A DNA stretch of 64,000 bases from Bacillus sp. PAMC26568 (GTDB lineage Bacteria > Bacillota > Bacilli > Bacillales > Bacillaceae): assembly GCF_014235785.1 (NCBI RefSeq), contig NZ_CP060137.1:1054001-1118000 (forward strand), in the 5' to 3' direction. Under the pieces are notes generated by a model that ran no database searches, was not told the origin of the DNA, and saw nothing but the letters and a program-made list of their open reading frames with translations. Position numbers and translations under genes: made by a program. Below, piece after piece: positions 37,005 to 46,900 of this stretch (position 1 is the stretch's first letter; every line of letters starts with the position of its first letter).

Positions 37005-37685
37005 ATGAAAGTTTCATACCACGGACATTCAGTAGTCAAAATTCAAACAAAAAAGCATTCGATCGTCATCGACCCATTCATTAATGGCAATGGACAAACA
37101 GACTTGAAGGTAGAAGATTTAAAAGTTGATGTAATTTTGCTTACTCACGGCCACAATGACCACGTGGGAGACACCATTCAGCTTGCAAAACAAAACGATG
37201 CTCTAGTTGTTGCGCCTTTTGAACTGGCTACCTATTTAGGATGGAAAGGGTTAAACGTTCATCCGATGCATATTGGCGGATCCCATAAATTCGATTTTGG
37301 AACGGTTAAATTTACTCAGGCATTTCATGGCTCAAGTTATGAGGAAGAGGATCAAAAGATCGTATATACAGGCATGCCAGCCGGAATTCTTTTCAAAAAT
37401 GAAGGGAAAACCGTTTACCATGCAGGTGATACAGCACTCTATTCAGACATGAAACTGCTTGGCGAATTTGAAGATATAGATTTGGCTTTCTTGCCGATTG
37501 GCGATAATTTTACAATGGGACCGGAAGATGCTGCAATTGCGGCAAAATGGATACAAGCAAAAACGGTTGTTCCAATGCATTACAATACGTATCCTGTCAT
37601 TGAACAGGATCCAAATGAATTTGTCCGGCTGCTCTCCGAAAATACTGGAAAAGTGATGGAAGCAGGAGAATCTATTAAACTATAA
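37005..37685 (+). CDS. ytkL: Metallo-beta-lactamase-fold hydrolase YtkL (UPF0173)
   Basis: The 226-residue cytoplasmic protein has the metal motif [11 protein letters not shown] (HxHxDH) and the later ligands in HAGDTAL and VPMHYNT. Family UPF0173 is widespread but its substrate is not known. ATG 37005 follows GGGAGTGAG. A terminator follows, then array 2 of the 21-bp repeats and the IS. Confidence 0.9.
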   Translation: MKVSYHGHSVVKIQTKKHSIVIDPFINGNGQTDLKVEDLKVDVILLTHGHNDHVGDTIQLAKQNDALVVAPFELATYLGWKGLNVHPMHIGGSHKFDFGTVKFTQAFHGSSYEEEDQKIVYTGMPAGILFKNEGKTVYHAGDTALYSDMKLLGEFEDIDLAFLPIGDNFTMGPEDAAIAAKWIQAKTVVPMHYNTYPVIEQDPNEFVRLLSENTGKVMEAGESIKL

Positions 37686-37693
37686 TTGTGCTG

Positions 37694-37720
37694 GCGAGGG
37701 GAGGTTTCCCTCGTTTTTTT
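37694..37720 (+). terminator. Terminator after ytkL
   Basis: CGAGGG and CCCTCG with an intervening GAGGTTT loop, then seven T. Confidence 0.85.
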
Positions 37721-37750
37721 AATGATAGTCATTTTTCTTTGACCAAGTGT

Positions 37751-37841
37751 TAAACTGATAAAACCGCTATTTAGACTGATAAAAGTCCGGTTTAAACTGA
37801 TAAAACTGCCGTTTATACTGATAAAAGACGAATTTACGGCT
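37751..37841. repeat. 21-bp period array 2, left part
   Basis: ACTGATAAAA recurs with CTGAT beginning at 37755, 37776, 37797 and 37818, exactly 21 bp apart. Each unit is ACTGATAAAA, about six variable bases, then TTTA plus one base. The fifth unit is cut by the insertion sequence starting at 37842. This is the reverse complement of array 1. Confidence 0.9.
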
Positions 37842-37953
37842 TGACCCCCTATTTTTTAGACACAAACTTTGTTTTTTTCTTTCTATCTTAGTTTTTCATT
37901 TTTTTGTTTCACATCTTCAGTTTGAACACATGCTGATGATGTGAAATCCTGTT

Positions 37954-38906
37954 TTATAAGCTTACTGCCATATCTTTTGGATACCCACTATCTTTATAAA
38001 GCTTATGAAACTTTTTTGGTGTCAGGTAGTTTAAGCTACCATGAAATCTTCGATTATTATAAAAGTCCATAAACTCATCGATCCTGTAATAGGCTTCCTC
38101 AAAACACTCAAACGTGTACCTCTTGTAACACTCTCGCTCAATGATACTGTGGAACGATTCAATATATGCGTTTAGATCAGGCGTCTTAGGTGGTATGCGT
38201 TCATGATAGACTTTATTCGTCTCACAGAACTTTCCGAACACCTCACTGACGAACTGAGGACCGTTGTCGCTTCTAATAATGATACTTGTTCCTTCTTCAT
38301 CTTCAGGGATTATGACCTGGCGTCTGATTAATGCTTCTTGAACCATTCCTGTAATGGCTTTAGCCTTACATGTCGAGCCTTTATAATAGCCCGCTATACA
38401 ACGGTCAAACACATCAATGGCACTGGCTAGAAAGAAGAATCGCCCACTATTTTCGATTGTTCCATATTTAATATCAACTTGCCATAACTGGTTAGGTTCA
38501 GTCACCACATGCTGTTTTGCCAGCCTTTTTGAGTAACGGGACTAAAATCTTCGTGGCAGTAATATATCTAACTTTCCGCATAGCCGATGAACCTTTTTAG
38601 GGTTAATAACCAGGTTGTGTTTTACGCGTAAATAATGAGTTAATTTCTTATATCCTTATATGCCTTCTTCTCCTTCAATGGCTTCCATTAGATACTCTTC
38701 AATCTGTTCATCTGGAACCATTTCATAAGACGTATTATACGAATATCCTGGAACAGGACGACCTACTTTTTCCGTCTTTTCTTCCTTATCCTTCTGATGA
38801 TAATAATGCAAAGATCGCTGCACCCCCACAGCCTTTAAAACGGCTTTTACTGATAATCCTTCTTTTAACCATAGCTGAGCTTCTTTTAAGCGGACCTGTG
38901 TCGAAA
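37954..38906 (-). pseudogene. IS3-family orfB transposase, broken
   Basis: The C-terminal 184 residues are open (38508-37954) and hold the DDE core: D in WQVDIKYG, D in RSDNGPQF and E in NAYIESFHS. Upstream the frame can be followed as STQVRLKEAQLWLKEGLSV and VGRPVPGYSYN, but it is broken by an in-frame TAA after EGEEGI (near 38660) and by two frameshifts around 38520-38550. A DNA-binding integrase-like N-terminal region is still recognisable. Not functional as it stands. Confidence 0.85.
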
Positions 38907-39208
38907 TCAGTTTTTTTTAAGAAGATTCTTTAACATCGCCACTTCCAGCTCTTTTTCACCAAGGAGTTTCATTGCCTGTTATATTTTTCCATTAATTCAT
39001 CCTTAGATGGATGATCAGAAAGGGGGGTAACATCATCTTTTTCCATTGCTTCCTGGACCTCATCTTGGTAGATTTTCATCCAGCTTCTTAAAGTATCCGA
39101 AGAAATACCACCCTTCCTGGCAATAGAAGCTAAGTTCCCCGTTTCAAGTGCCATCCGAACGTATTTCTTTTTTACATCTTCAATAACATCTATCTTCTTT
39201 TTGGCCAT
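38907..39208 (-). pseudogene. IS3-family orfA, frameshifted
   Basis: It begins MAKKKIDVIEDVKKKYVRMA with a helix-turn-helix (GNLASIARKGGISSDTLRSW). The frame is lost after MEKYN near 38970 through one missing base; the other frame then continues AMKLLGEKELEVAMLKNLLKK. It ends at an A8C run (38911-38918 on the plus strand as T8), the likely site of programmed frameshifting into orfB. Confidence 0.8.
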
Positions 39209-39291
39209 ATCCCTTTCCTCCCCATTTGATAACCTATATCCATTTTAAATCATATAGGTTTCGTGTCCAAATGAATAAGGGGGCCAAAAAG

Positions 39292-39346
39292 TTTAGACTG
39301 ATAAAAGACGAATTTTCACTGATAAAATCGCTTTTTCAACTGATAT
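39292..39346. repeat. 21-bp period array 2, right part
   Basis: CTGAT recurs at 39298, 39319 and 39340, again at a spacing of exactly 21 bp, in the same orientation as the left part. The unit next to the IS shares a 19-bp match (ACTGATAAAAGACGAATTT) with the last unit on the left side. Confidence 0.88.
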
Positions 39347-39482
39347 CGGAAACCGACTGTTCAAACGTTCCTTGGCATTTACTAGATTAAACCGCAAATC
39401 TTCCAATATAACCAATCTTTCTGCATGTATGCACAGTTCCGTGCATAAAATGGATCAAGCTGTAAGAAGGAGTTGGTAGAAA

Positions 39483-39722
39483 GTGCGTATTCTTTATATT
39501 TTACTAGCGGGGGTTGCAGTATATTTTGCTGTCCCTCGTTTAGATTTTTCAAGCAGCAGCTCACTTGAAAGCCTATTTTCCCTCATTTGGCTCCTATTTG
39601 CGTTGCTCGTAATTGGCGGAAACCTGGTAGGGATCATCTATGCACCAAAAAAACGGATCACACGGCATGCTGCCCTGCAGAAAATAAGTGCAAAAACAAA
39701 GCAGCGTGCAGCGGCTCGTTGA
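39483..39722 (+). CDS. Small two-TM membrane protein
   Basis: The 79-residue protein has two hydrophobic helices (about residues 3-19 and 29-53), a serine-rich linker, and a basic C-terminal tail (KKRITRHAALQKISAKTKQR), so both ends are probably inside. I do not recognise a functional family. GTG 39483 is preceded by AAGGAGTTGG. ytoI begins 68 bp downstream and may be co-transcribed. Confidence 0.7.
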   Translation: MRILYILLAGVAVYFAVPRLDFSSSSSLESLFSLIWLLFALLVIGGNLVGIIYAPKKRITRHAALQKISAKTKQRAAAR

Positions 39723-39790
39723 TATAAAGCGTTCACACCCGTATAATGAAATTGGAAGATAAGATGGCTGATGAAAAAAGGGTGAGAAGC

Positions 39791-41110
39791 TTGGCAACGA
39801 AGCATGAGCAAATACTGCAGCATATTGATACCCTCCCGATTGGAGAAAAAATATCCGTCAGGCAGATAGCAAAGGATATGAATGTGAGCGAGGGTACGGC
39901 ATATCGCGCAATAAAAGAAGCAGAAAATAAAGGATATGTCAGTACAATAGAACGAGTTGGTACAATCCGGATCGAGAAAAAGAAAAAAGAGAACATTGAA
40001 AAACTTACGTACGCTGAGGTTGTTAACATTGTTGACGGACAAGTCCTTGGAGGACGGGCGGGACTTCATAAAACGCTGAATAAATTTGTAATAGGCGCCA
40101 TGAAATTGGAAGCAATGATGCGTTATACAGGTGCAGGCAACCTGCTGATTGTCGGCAATCGAACGAATGCCCATCAGCTTGCGATTGAAGCGGGTGCTGC
40201 AGTTCTGATAACAGGCGGTTTTGATACCGATGAGCATGTGAAAAAAATCGCCGATCTAGCCGAACTTCCGATCATCTCAACAAGCTATGATACGTTCACT
40301 GTAGCAACGATGATAAACAGAGCCATATACGATCAGCTGATAAAAAAAGAAATTGTTCTTGTAGAGGATATTTTAACACCGGTTGATAAAACGGTCTGTC
40401 TGAAAACAACAGATCCTATTGAAGAATGGTATCAATACAATTTAAACACAGGACACGGACGTTTTCCAGTCATTGACCAAAACTTAAAGGTGCAGGGAAT
40501 TGTTACATCAAAAGATGTGATGGGATATGATCGCAGAACGCTTACTGAAAAGATCATGACAAAAAATCCGATTACGGTAATCGGCAAAACATCTGTAGCA
40601 TCTGCAGCTCAAATGATGGTATGGGAAGGGATTGAAGTATTGCCGGTAGTCGATCAAAACAATCGGCTTGAGGGCATGATCAGCCGTCAGGATGTTCTTC
40701 AGGCATTACAGATGATCCAAAGGCAGCCTCAAATTGGCGAAAAACTGGATGATATCGTGACAAATCAATTTGTTGTCATTGCTGAGGATACGAAGAAGTC
40801 AAATGTGTATCGGTTCCAAGTAAGTCCGCAGATGACCAATCATCTCGGAACCATTTCTTACGGCGTGTTTACTACCGTTGTGACGGAGGCCACAAATCGC
40901 TACTTGAGAACACAGAAGAAGGGCGAAATAGTTGTGGAAAACATAACGATTTATTTTATGAAACCTGTCCAAATGGATAGTCTGCTTGAGGTCCATCCTA
41001 AAATACTTGAAGTCGGGCGCAAGTTTGGAAAAATCGATGTTGAAGTATTCAACGATGGCGTTGTCGTTGGAAAAGCGATGATGATGGTTCAGCTTATTGA
41101 AAGAAGCTGA
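39791..41110 (+). CDS. ytoI: HTH-DRTGG-CBS-hotdog protein YtoI
   Basis: The 439-residue multi-domain protein shows, in order, an N-terminal winged-helix-like DNA-binding region (residues 10-60, ISVRQIAKDMNVSEGTAYRAI), a DRTGG domain (about 75-180), two CBS domains (about 190-310) and a C-terminal hotdog thioesterase-like domain (about 330-435). CBS pairs bind adenine nucleotides, so a nucleotide-sensing regulator is plausible; the true role is unknown. TTG 39791 follows AAAGGGTGAG. This gives MATKHEQI, like B. subtilis YtoI. Confidence 0.9.
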   Translation: MATKHEQILQHIDTLPIGEKISVRQIAKDMNVSEGTAYRAIKEAENKGYVSTIERVGTIRIEKKKKENIEKLTYAEVVNIVDGQVLGGRAGLHKTLNKFVIGAMKLEAMMRYTGAGNLLIVGNRTNAHQLAIEAGAAVLITGGFDTDEHVKKIADLAELPIISTSYDTFTVATMINRAIYDQLIKKEIVLVEDILTPVDKTVCLKTTDPIEEWYQYNLNTGHGRFPVIDQNLKVQGIVTSKDVMGYDRRTLTEKIMTKNPITVIGKTSVASAAQMMVWEGIEVLPVVDQNNRLEGMISRQDVLQALQMIQRQPQIGEKLDDIVTNQFVVIAEDTKKSNVYRFQVSPQMTNHLGTISYGVFTTVVTEATNRYLRTQKKGEIVVENITIYFMKPVQMDSLLEVHPKILEVGRKFGKIDVEVFNDGVVVGKAMMMVQLIERS

Positions 41111-41127
41111 AGATATATTTTTAACGT

Positions 41128-41156
41128 AAAAAGGACGGTGCAAGCCGTCCTTTTTT
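41128..41156 (+). terminator. Terminator after ytoI
   Basis: AAAAGGACGG and CCGTCCTTTT form a 10-bp stem followed by TT. Its A-rich left side may also serve ytpI from the other strand. Confidence 0.92.
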
Positions 41157-41222
41157 GGCTGAATTATGATCGACTCAATAAAGAAAAATGCTGAGTTGTA
41201 CTGGGCGGTTCCGGTGTTCGTT

Positions 41223-41519
41223 TTAGCCTTCCTTTGCTTCCTGAACGGCATAAGGCAGATAATGCTTATATGCTTTGTATCCTGCCCAGCTGCTGGCAAT
41301 CCCAACGATCATAAAGATAATCCCAACGACCAATGATACAGTTGAATTGAATAAGAATAATTGATTCAATCCGAAGAAAAAGACGAAAATTCCAAGGGCA
41401 ATACTTGATTTAGCTGAAAGCCATTGTTTTTCCATAGGCTTTCTCGTTCTGTAATATTTCACTTTATAAAAGAGATAAAAAGAAAATGCAAAGATAATCA
41501 GAATTACGAATACAGGCAT
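41223..41519 (-). CDS. ytpI: YtpI-family membrane protein
   Basis: The 98-residue protein has three membrane segments (about residues 2-20, 36-56 and 60-80) and short charged ends. It matches the YtpI family by size and place between ytoI and nrnA. Function unknown. ATG 41519 follows TGGAGGTTTTACTTA; an upstream extension would lack a ribosome site. Confidence 0.85.
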   Translation of the reverse strand: MPVFVILIIFAFSFYLFYKVKYYRTRKPMEKQWLSAKSSIALGIFVFFFGLNQLFLFNSTVSLVVGIIFMIVGIASSWAGYKAYKHYLPYAVQEAKEG

Positions 41520-41668
41520 TAAGTAAAACCTCCATATTAAACTTACAACCTCTATTTTAATCATTCTTACACCGAATTGCCATAACCAAAGATATTATTC
41601 GCTTTTCTGCATAAAGTGTTTGTGTTTTAATTAGTCTATAAGAGCAAGGAACGTAAAGGAGAATACAT

Positions 41669-42607
41669 ATGAAAAGTGAAATATTGTCAGTCATTAAAGA
41701 ATATCAAACGATCATTATTCATCGCCACGTACGTCCGGATCCGGATGCATATGGATCCCAGTGCGGACTCGCTGAGATTTTAAAAGCATCATTTCCTCAT
41801 AAAAGAATTTTAACGGCCGGATCAGGTGAGCCTACTCTCGAATTTTTGTATAAAATGGATCTCGTTCAAGATCAGGATTTTGAGGGTGCATTAGTTATTG
41901 TATGTGACACAGCAAATCAAGAGCGAATTTGCGATCAGCGTTATCATTCAGGAGCAAAGCTGATTAAAATCGATCATCATCCAAACGAAGACCCGTATGG
42001 GGATCTTCTGTGGGTTGATACAAAAGCTAGCTCCGTTAGTGAAATGATTTATGAGTTTTATCTTTCTGGAAAAGAAGATGGACTTGTTTTGCCAGATAAA
42101 GCTGCTCAATTGATTTATGCTGGTATTGTAGGAGATACTGGGCGTTTCCTTTTTCCAAGCACGACGAAAAAAACGCTGAGATATGCAAGTGAGCTTGTGG
42201 AATACAATTTTGCATTCACAGAAATTTATGATGAACTATACAAAACAAAGATAAATGCAGCTAAACTGAGCGGTTACGTTCTGCAAAACTTTAAGCTTTC
42301 TTCGTCTGGTGCAGCATCAATGATCCTGACAAAGGAAACTCTTGAAAAATTTGATGTAAGTGCATCTGAGGCTTCACAATTGGTTGGTATGCTGGGAAAT
42401 ATAGAAGGACTTCTGGCATGGGTCTTCTTTGTAGAGGAAACGGATCAAATTAGAGTGCGCTTAAGATCTAAAGGACCGATCATCAATGAACTAGCTAAGA
42501 AATACCGCGGCGGAGGTCACCCGCTTGCTTCAGGAGCATCCATTTACAACTGGGAAGAAGCTGAGCAGGTGCTTGCAGATCTTGAAAAGGTGTGTCAATC
42601 AAACTAG
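41669..42607 (+). CDS. nrnA: Bifunctional oligoribonuclease and pAp phosphatase NrnA
   Basis: The 312-residue DHH-family enzyme degrades short RNA oligomers (2-5 nt) and dephosphorylates pAp to AMP. The metal motifs HRHVRPDPDAYGS, DTANQERI, KIDHHPNED (DHH) and the C-terminal DHHA1 pattern GGGHPLASGA are present. ATG 41669 follows AAAGGAGAATAC. Its TAG stop shares the palindrome CTAG with the stop of the next, convergent gene. Confidence 0.95.
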   Translation: MKSEILSVIKEYQTIIIHRHVRPDPDAYGSQCGLAEILKASFPHKRILTAGSGEPTLEFLYKMDLVQDQDFEGALVIVCDTANQERICDQRYHSGAKLIKIDHHPNEDPYGDLLWVDTKASSVSEMIYEFYLSGKEDGLVLPDKAAQLIYAGIVGDTGRFLFPSTTKKTLRYASELVEYNFAFTEIYDELYKTKINAAKLSGYVLQNFKLSSSGAASMILTKETLEKFDVSASEASQLVGMLGNIEGLLAWVFFVEETDQIRVRLRSKGPIINELAKKYRGGGHPLASGASIYNWEEAEQVLADLEKVCQSN

Positions 42608-42789
42608 ATTTTTTCAGGAATGAACCAATATCCGAATTCGGTTGAATCTTCATGAAAGGTTAATCCTTGGGCAAGCAGCTCTTTCTTTATTAAAGATGCA
42701 AGCTGGTGAGATTCTGCATAAGCTGAATATCCATTCTTGATTCGTTCTACTTTTTCACGGGCAATCTTTTTATGATTTAAAACATACAT
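42604..42789 (-). CDS. Small conserved protein, unknown
   Basis: The 61-residue protein starts MYVLNHKKIAREKVERIK, with no membrane segment or Cys and an aromatic C-terminus (EFGYWFIPEKI). ATG 42789 follows GAAGGAGGGAATGTG, a strong site. It converges on nrnA, with overlapping stop codons. I do not recognise a function. Confidence 0.7.
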   Translation of the reverse strand: MYVLNHKKIAREKVERIKNGYSAYAESHQLASLIKKELLAQGLTFHEDSTEFGYWFIPEKI

Positions 42790-42956
42790 CACATTCCCTC
42801 CTTCTTTTATAATGATAATCGGTCCTGATACTATTACCATTTTACCCGAAAGATGTGAGGGAGTGCGATTTAATTGTTAGAAATTTCAAAAAATAATTCA
42901 ATTTATTTAGGTATTAATCCTTCCTGCCGGTAAAATAGGTTCATAAGACCTAGGTT

Positions 42957-43460
42957 TCACTTTGCGAATGATACTTTGAGTTCAATGAAAAGAGTCGTAT
43001 ATATGAACATTTCCTCAATTTCCACTTTATACTGTTTATCATCAATTTTATATATTTTATTTTCAATTGCTTTTTTCAGCAGCTTCCGGCTTTTATATAC
43101 ACTCTCCAGATCCTTTGCAATGACATCTGAAATATCCTCTTTTACATGATCTTGAATCATATAGGTATTTAAGGATGTAAATTGGTATCGTTCTCCATTC
43201 AATAGTGTCACATGTATGCTTTGAACTCTCAGTTTTTCCTGATTGATTTTATTTAAAGCAGTTATTTCTTCTTTATAGATTTTGTTTGTTTTTTTTAATT
43301 CCTCAATGGAATACGCCTGATCTTCAATTTCCGTTACCAGATCTTCCTGCCATTCCCCAAATGTATAGAGAAAGATACACCAGCTGATAATGGCGCCAAG
43401 AACCATGCCTGCGAAAAGCCTTTGCCAGGATGGTTTTTTATATAAAGGCGGAATTCTCAT
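42957..43460 (-). CDS. ytrI: Sporulation protein YtrI
   Basis: The 167-residue protein has one N-terminal membrane helix (about residues 14-34), then a coiled coil (EDLVTEIEDQAYSIEELKKTNK) and a mixed C-terminal part. It corresponds to B. subtilis YtrI, a mother-cell (sigma-E) membrane protein needed for full sporulation. ATG 43460 overlaps the ytrH stop (ATGA), so the two are coupled. Confidence 0.86.
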   Translation of the reverse strand: MRIPPLYKKPSWQRLFAGMVLGAIISWCIFLYTFGEWQEDLVTEIEDQAYSIEELKKTNKIYKEEITALNKINQEKLRVQSIHVTLLNGERYQFTSLNTYMIQDHVKEDISDVIAKDLESVYKSRKLLKKAIENKIYKIDDKQYKVEIEEMFIYTTLFIELKVSFAK

Positions 43461-43795
43461 TGCGGCTGCTCCTGTGTCAGCCATGAAATGAGAAGCCAGC
43501 CTGTCTGTGCTCCTCCCATTGCTGATATAATGAGAAGGACCTGTTTGATGACATCTCTGGTTTCTCCTTCAAAAAAGCCTCTCTCAAAGCTGTAAAACGC
43601 ATCGAATGTACCGCCGATCGCAGCAACGAGGGCCCAGATTTTCAATCTGTTTGCTAGACTGTAAATGGTTGACAGCGGGGGCTCTCCGGCTAGGTATGCT
43701 CCTAATCCTCCAATGATTGAACCTCCTAATATGACCCCGAGCGCAATGAAATAGCTGTTAATAAATGCTGGTATAAAGGCTTCTTTTACCTCCAT
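43457..43795 (-). CDS. ytrH: Sporulation membrane protein YtrH
   Basis: The 112-residue protein has an N-terminal hydrophobic, glycine-rich helix (FIALGVILGGSIIGGLGAYL), a second (ALVAAIGGTFDAFYSF) and a third near the end. It matches the YtrH family, co-expressed with ytrI under sigma-E in B. subtilis. ATG 43795 is chosen because AAGGGG lies 9 nt before it. Upstream (43806-43850) ACATACT and CATATACA resemble sigma-E elements, but I do not call them firmly. Confidence 0.86.
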   Translation of the reverse strand: MEVKEAFIPAFINSYFIALGVILGGSIIGGLGAYLAGEPPLSTIYSLANRLKIWALVAAIGGTFDAFYSFERGFFEGETRDVIKQVLLIISAMGGAQTGWLLISWLTQEQPQ

Positions 43796-43929
43796 TTTCA
43801 TCATCCCCTTATTATTATGTATATGGACGAACAGTAGGAAGTATGTGACAAGTTAGCTCCAATTTGTGTCACTTTTCATTCAGGAATATAATAAAAAGAA
43901 GAGATTGCCGGAAAGGATGGGAACATAGA

Positions 43930-46900
43930 TTGCCATTTGTTCACCTTCAAGTTCAAAGTGCATATAGTCTGTTAAACAGCTCAGCACGATTGGACAAACT
44001 TATCGAGAAAGCAAAATCATTTAACAGCAGTGCCCTGGCGATTACAGACTTGCATACGATGTACGGGGCAATTGCTTTTTATAAACAATGCAAAAAGCAC
44101 GGTATTAAGCCAATTATCGGACTTACTGCTTCTGTCATCCTGGAAGAGATGGATGATGGATTTCCTTTAGTTCTGCTCGCCAAGAATAACGATGGCTATC
44201 GAAATCTTTTGAAAATCAGCAGTGTGCTCCAGACAAATTCCCCGCAAGGAATAAAAAGCCGATGGCTGAAATCTTATAATAAAGGCATACTTGCATTTAC
44301 GCCTGGAAGAACAGGACTCATAGAAAAGCACTTACAGGAAGGGAACACGGAGGAAGCCAGCATCATTGTGAATGCATATCGATCCCTTTTTAATGCCGGT
44401 GACTTTTATTTATCGGTTCAAAAGCATTCCCTTCAAAGAGACTTGAAAAATCATGAAGAAATAATTGCATTAGGTCATCAGACTGGACTGCCGATTGTTG
44501 CAGCAAATGACGTTCATTATGTTGAGAAAGAGGATGCATTTGCACATAACTGCTTGCTTTCAATTAAACACGGATCAAAAATGGAAGATGACAGTGACTA
44601 TTCATTGCCGTCAAATCAGTACTACTTAAAATCACCTGCTGAAATGGCGGAGCTTTTTGAAGATTGTCCTGATGCTTTGGAGAATACTCTTACGATAGCA
44701 GGTCAGTGCAATGTGGAGCTTGAACTTGGAAAAACTCAGCTGCCAGCGTATCCTGCACCATCAGGGCAATCGGCTGATGAATATTTGGAAAGGCTTTGTC
44801 TGCAAGGTCTGAAGCAACGGTTTCCTGAACCGAAAGATACATATTATAAAAGACTTGAATATGAACTTGATGTAATCAAACAAATGAAGTTCAGTGATTA
44901 TTTCCTAATTGTGTGGGATTTCATGAAATATGCCCACGATCATCAAATATTAACAGGTCCTGGAAGGGGTTCTGCAGCAGGATCATTAGTTGCATATGTG
45001 TTAAAAATCACAGATGTAGATCCAATTGAACATCATCTTTTATTTGAACGGTTTTTAAATCCGGAACGCATCAATATGCCAGATATTGATATTGATTTCC
45101 CAGATGTGAAACGAGATGAAATCATTGCCTATGTTGCAGAAAAGTACGGATCCATGCATGTTGCCCAAATTGTTACGTTCGGGACACTTGCAGCAAAAGC
45201 ATCATTGCGTGATGTCGGCAGAGTCATGGGGGCTTCAACAAAAGAAGCAGACGTGCTGGCGAAGCTGATTCCTTCTAAGCCTGGCACTACATTAAAACAG
45301 GCTTTATCAGAGTCCAAAGCACTGCAGAACCTGATATCAGATTCAGAACTTTATAAGAAAATTTATGAAACGGCTGTAAAACTTGAAGGATTGCCGCGGC
45401 ACACGTCCACCCATGCTGCTGGTGTTGTGTTCAGCAGTGAACCTCTGACTGACATTATTCCAATTCAGGAGGGCCATAATGGCATTTATTTAACTCAATT
45501 TTCTATGGATTACCTTGAGGACCTTGGCTTATTGAAAATGGACTTTCTTGGTCTTAGAAATTTAACGCTGATTGAAAAAATAACCGGTCTTATCGAACGG
45601 AATGAGAAAAAGAAAATCAACTTTGATCACATCTCCTATAAAGATGAAAAAACATTTGAATTGCTCGGACAAGGGGACACAACCGGTGTCTTCCAGCTGG
45701 AGTCTGAGGGGATGAGAAGTGTTCTTAGAAGGCTGAAGCCGACAGATCTTGAAGATATTGTCGCAGTGAATGCTCTTTTTCGTCCAGGACCTATGGAAAA
45801 TATACCTGTATATATCAATCGGAAACACCATAAAGAAAAGGTTGAATATCCACACCCAGCACTTGAGCCAATTTTAAAATCAACAAACGGCGTCATCGTC
45901 TATCAGGAACAGATTATGGAGATCGCTTCAAAAATGGCCGGGTTCTCTTTAGGTGAAGCCGATTTATTAAGGAGAGCCGTTGGGAAGAAAATAAAAGAAA
46001 TGCTTGATAAGGAAAGAGAACATTTCGTATCAGGATGTATAGATAACGGCTACGATCAGGTCTCTGCTAATCAGATTTATGATTTAATTGTAAAGTTTGC
46101 CAATTATGGTTTCAATCGGAGCCATGCGGTTGCCTATAGCATGATTTCTTTTCAGCTTGCTTATTTAAAAGCCCATTATCCCGTATATTTTATGGCTGCC
46201 CTCTTAACTAGCGTGATCGGCAATGATGAAAAAGTTGCTCAGTATATAAGAGAATCCAAGCAATTGGGCGCGGTCATTTTACCGCCTTCAATTAACCGAA
46301 GCGAATACCCGTTTACAGTAGAAAAAGGCAGCATCCGGTTCAGTCTGAATGCGATTAAGAACGTGGGGACAAATGCAGTTAAAGAGATTTATAAAGCAAG
46401 ACAAAAGAGACAATTCGCAGATCTTTTTGACTTTTGTGTAAGAGTATCAACGAAAATTGTCAACCGCAGAGTGATGGAATCACTAATTTTTTCAGGTGCA
46501 ATGGATGAATTCAAAATAGAGCGATCAACACTGCTTGCAAGCCTTGATTTAGCCATGGAGCATGCATCACTGTTAACCGCAGATGATGAAAATCAATATG
46601 ATTTATTTTTAGAAGAGGAAGAATTCAACATCAAGCCGAAGTATATAGAAGCCGAACCATTTAAAATTGAGGAAAAGCTCAAGTTTGAAAAAGAAGCGCT
46701 CGGATTTTACTTTTCAAGTCATCCAGCGTCAGCATATTCGTTCTTATTCAATCGATTTCAGCTTTCTAAAATCAGTGATGCACAAACAATGCTTCAGAAG
46801 AAGGTTAAAGTAGGCGTATTTATAACAGCCATACGTACCATTCGGACGAAAAAAGGAGAGGTTATGGCTTTTCTTGCTTTAAGTGATGAAAGCGGGGAAC

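Larger units (their letters stand above)
37842..39286 (-). mobile_element. Decayed IS3-family insertion sequence
   Basis: The 1445-bp element has imperfect terminal inverted repeats: left TGACCCCCTATTTTTTAGAC, right (reversed) TGGCCCCCTTATTCATTTGG. It encodes a two-frame transposase on the minus strand (orfA helix-turn-helix, orfB DDE core) with the A8C slippage site typical of the family. Several frameshifts and a stop show that it is inactive. No target duplication is seen; both flanks are copies of the 21-bp repeat. Confidence 0.9.
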
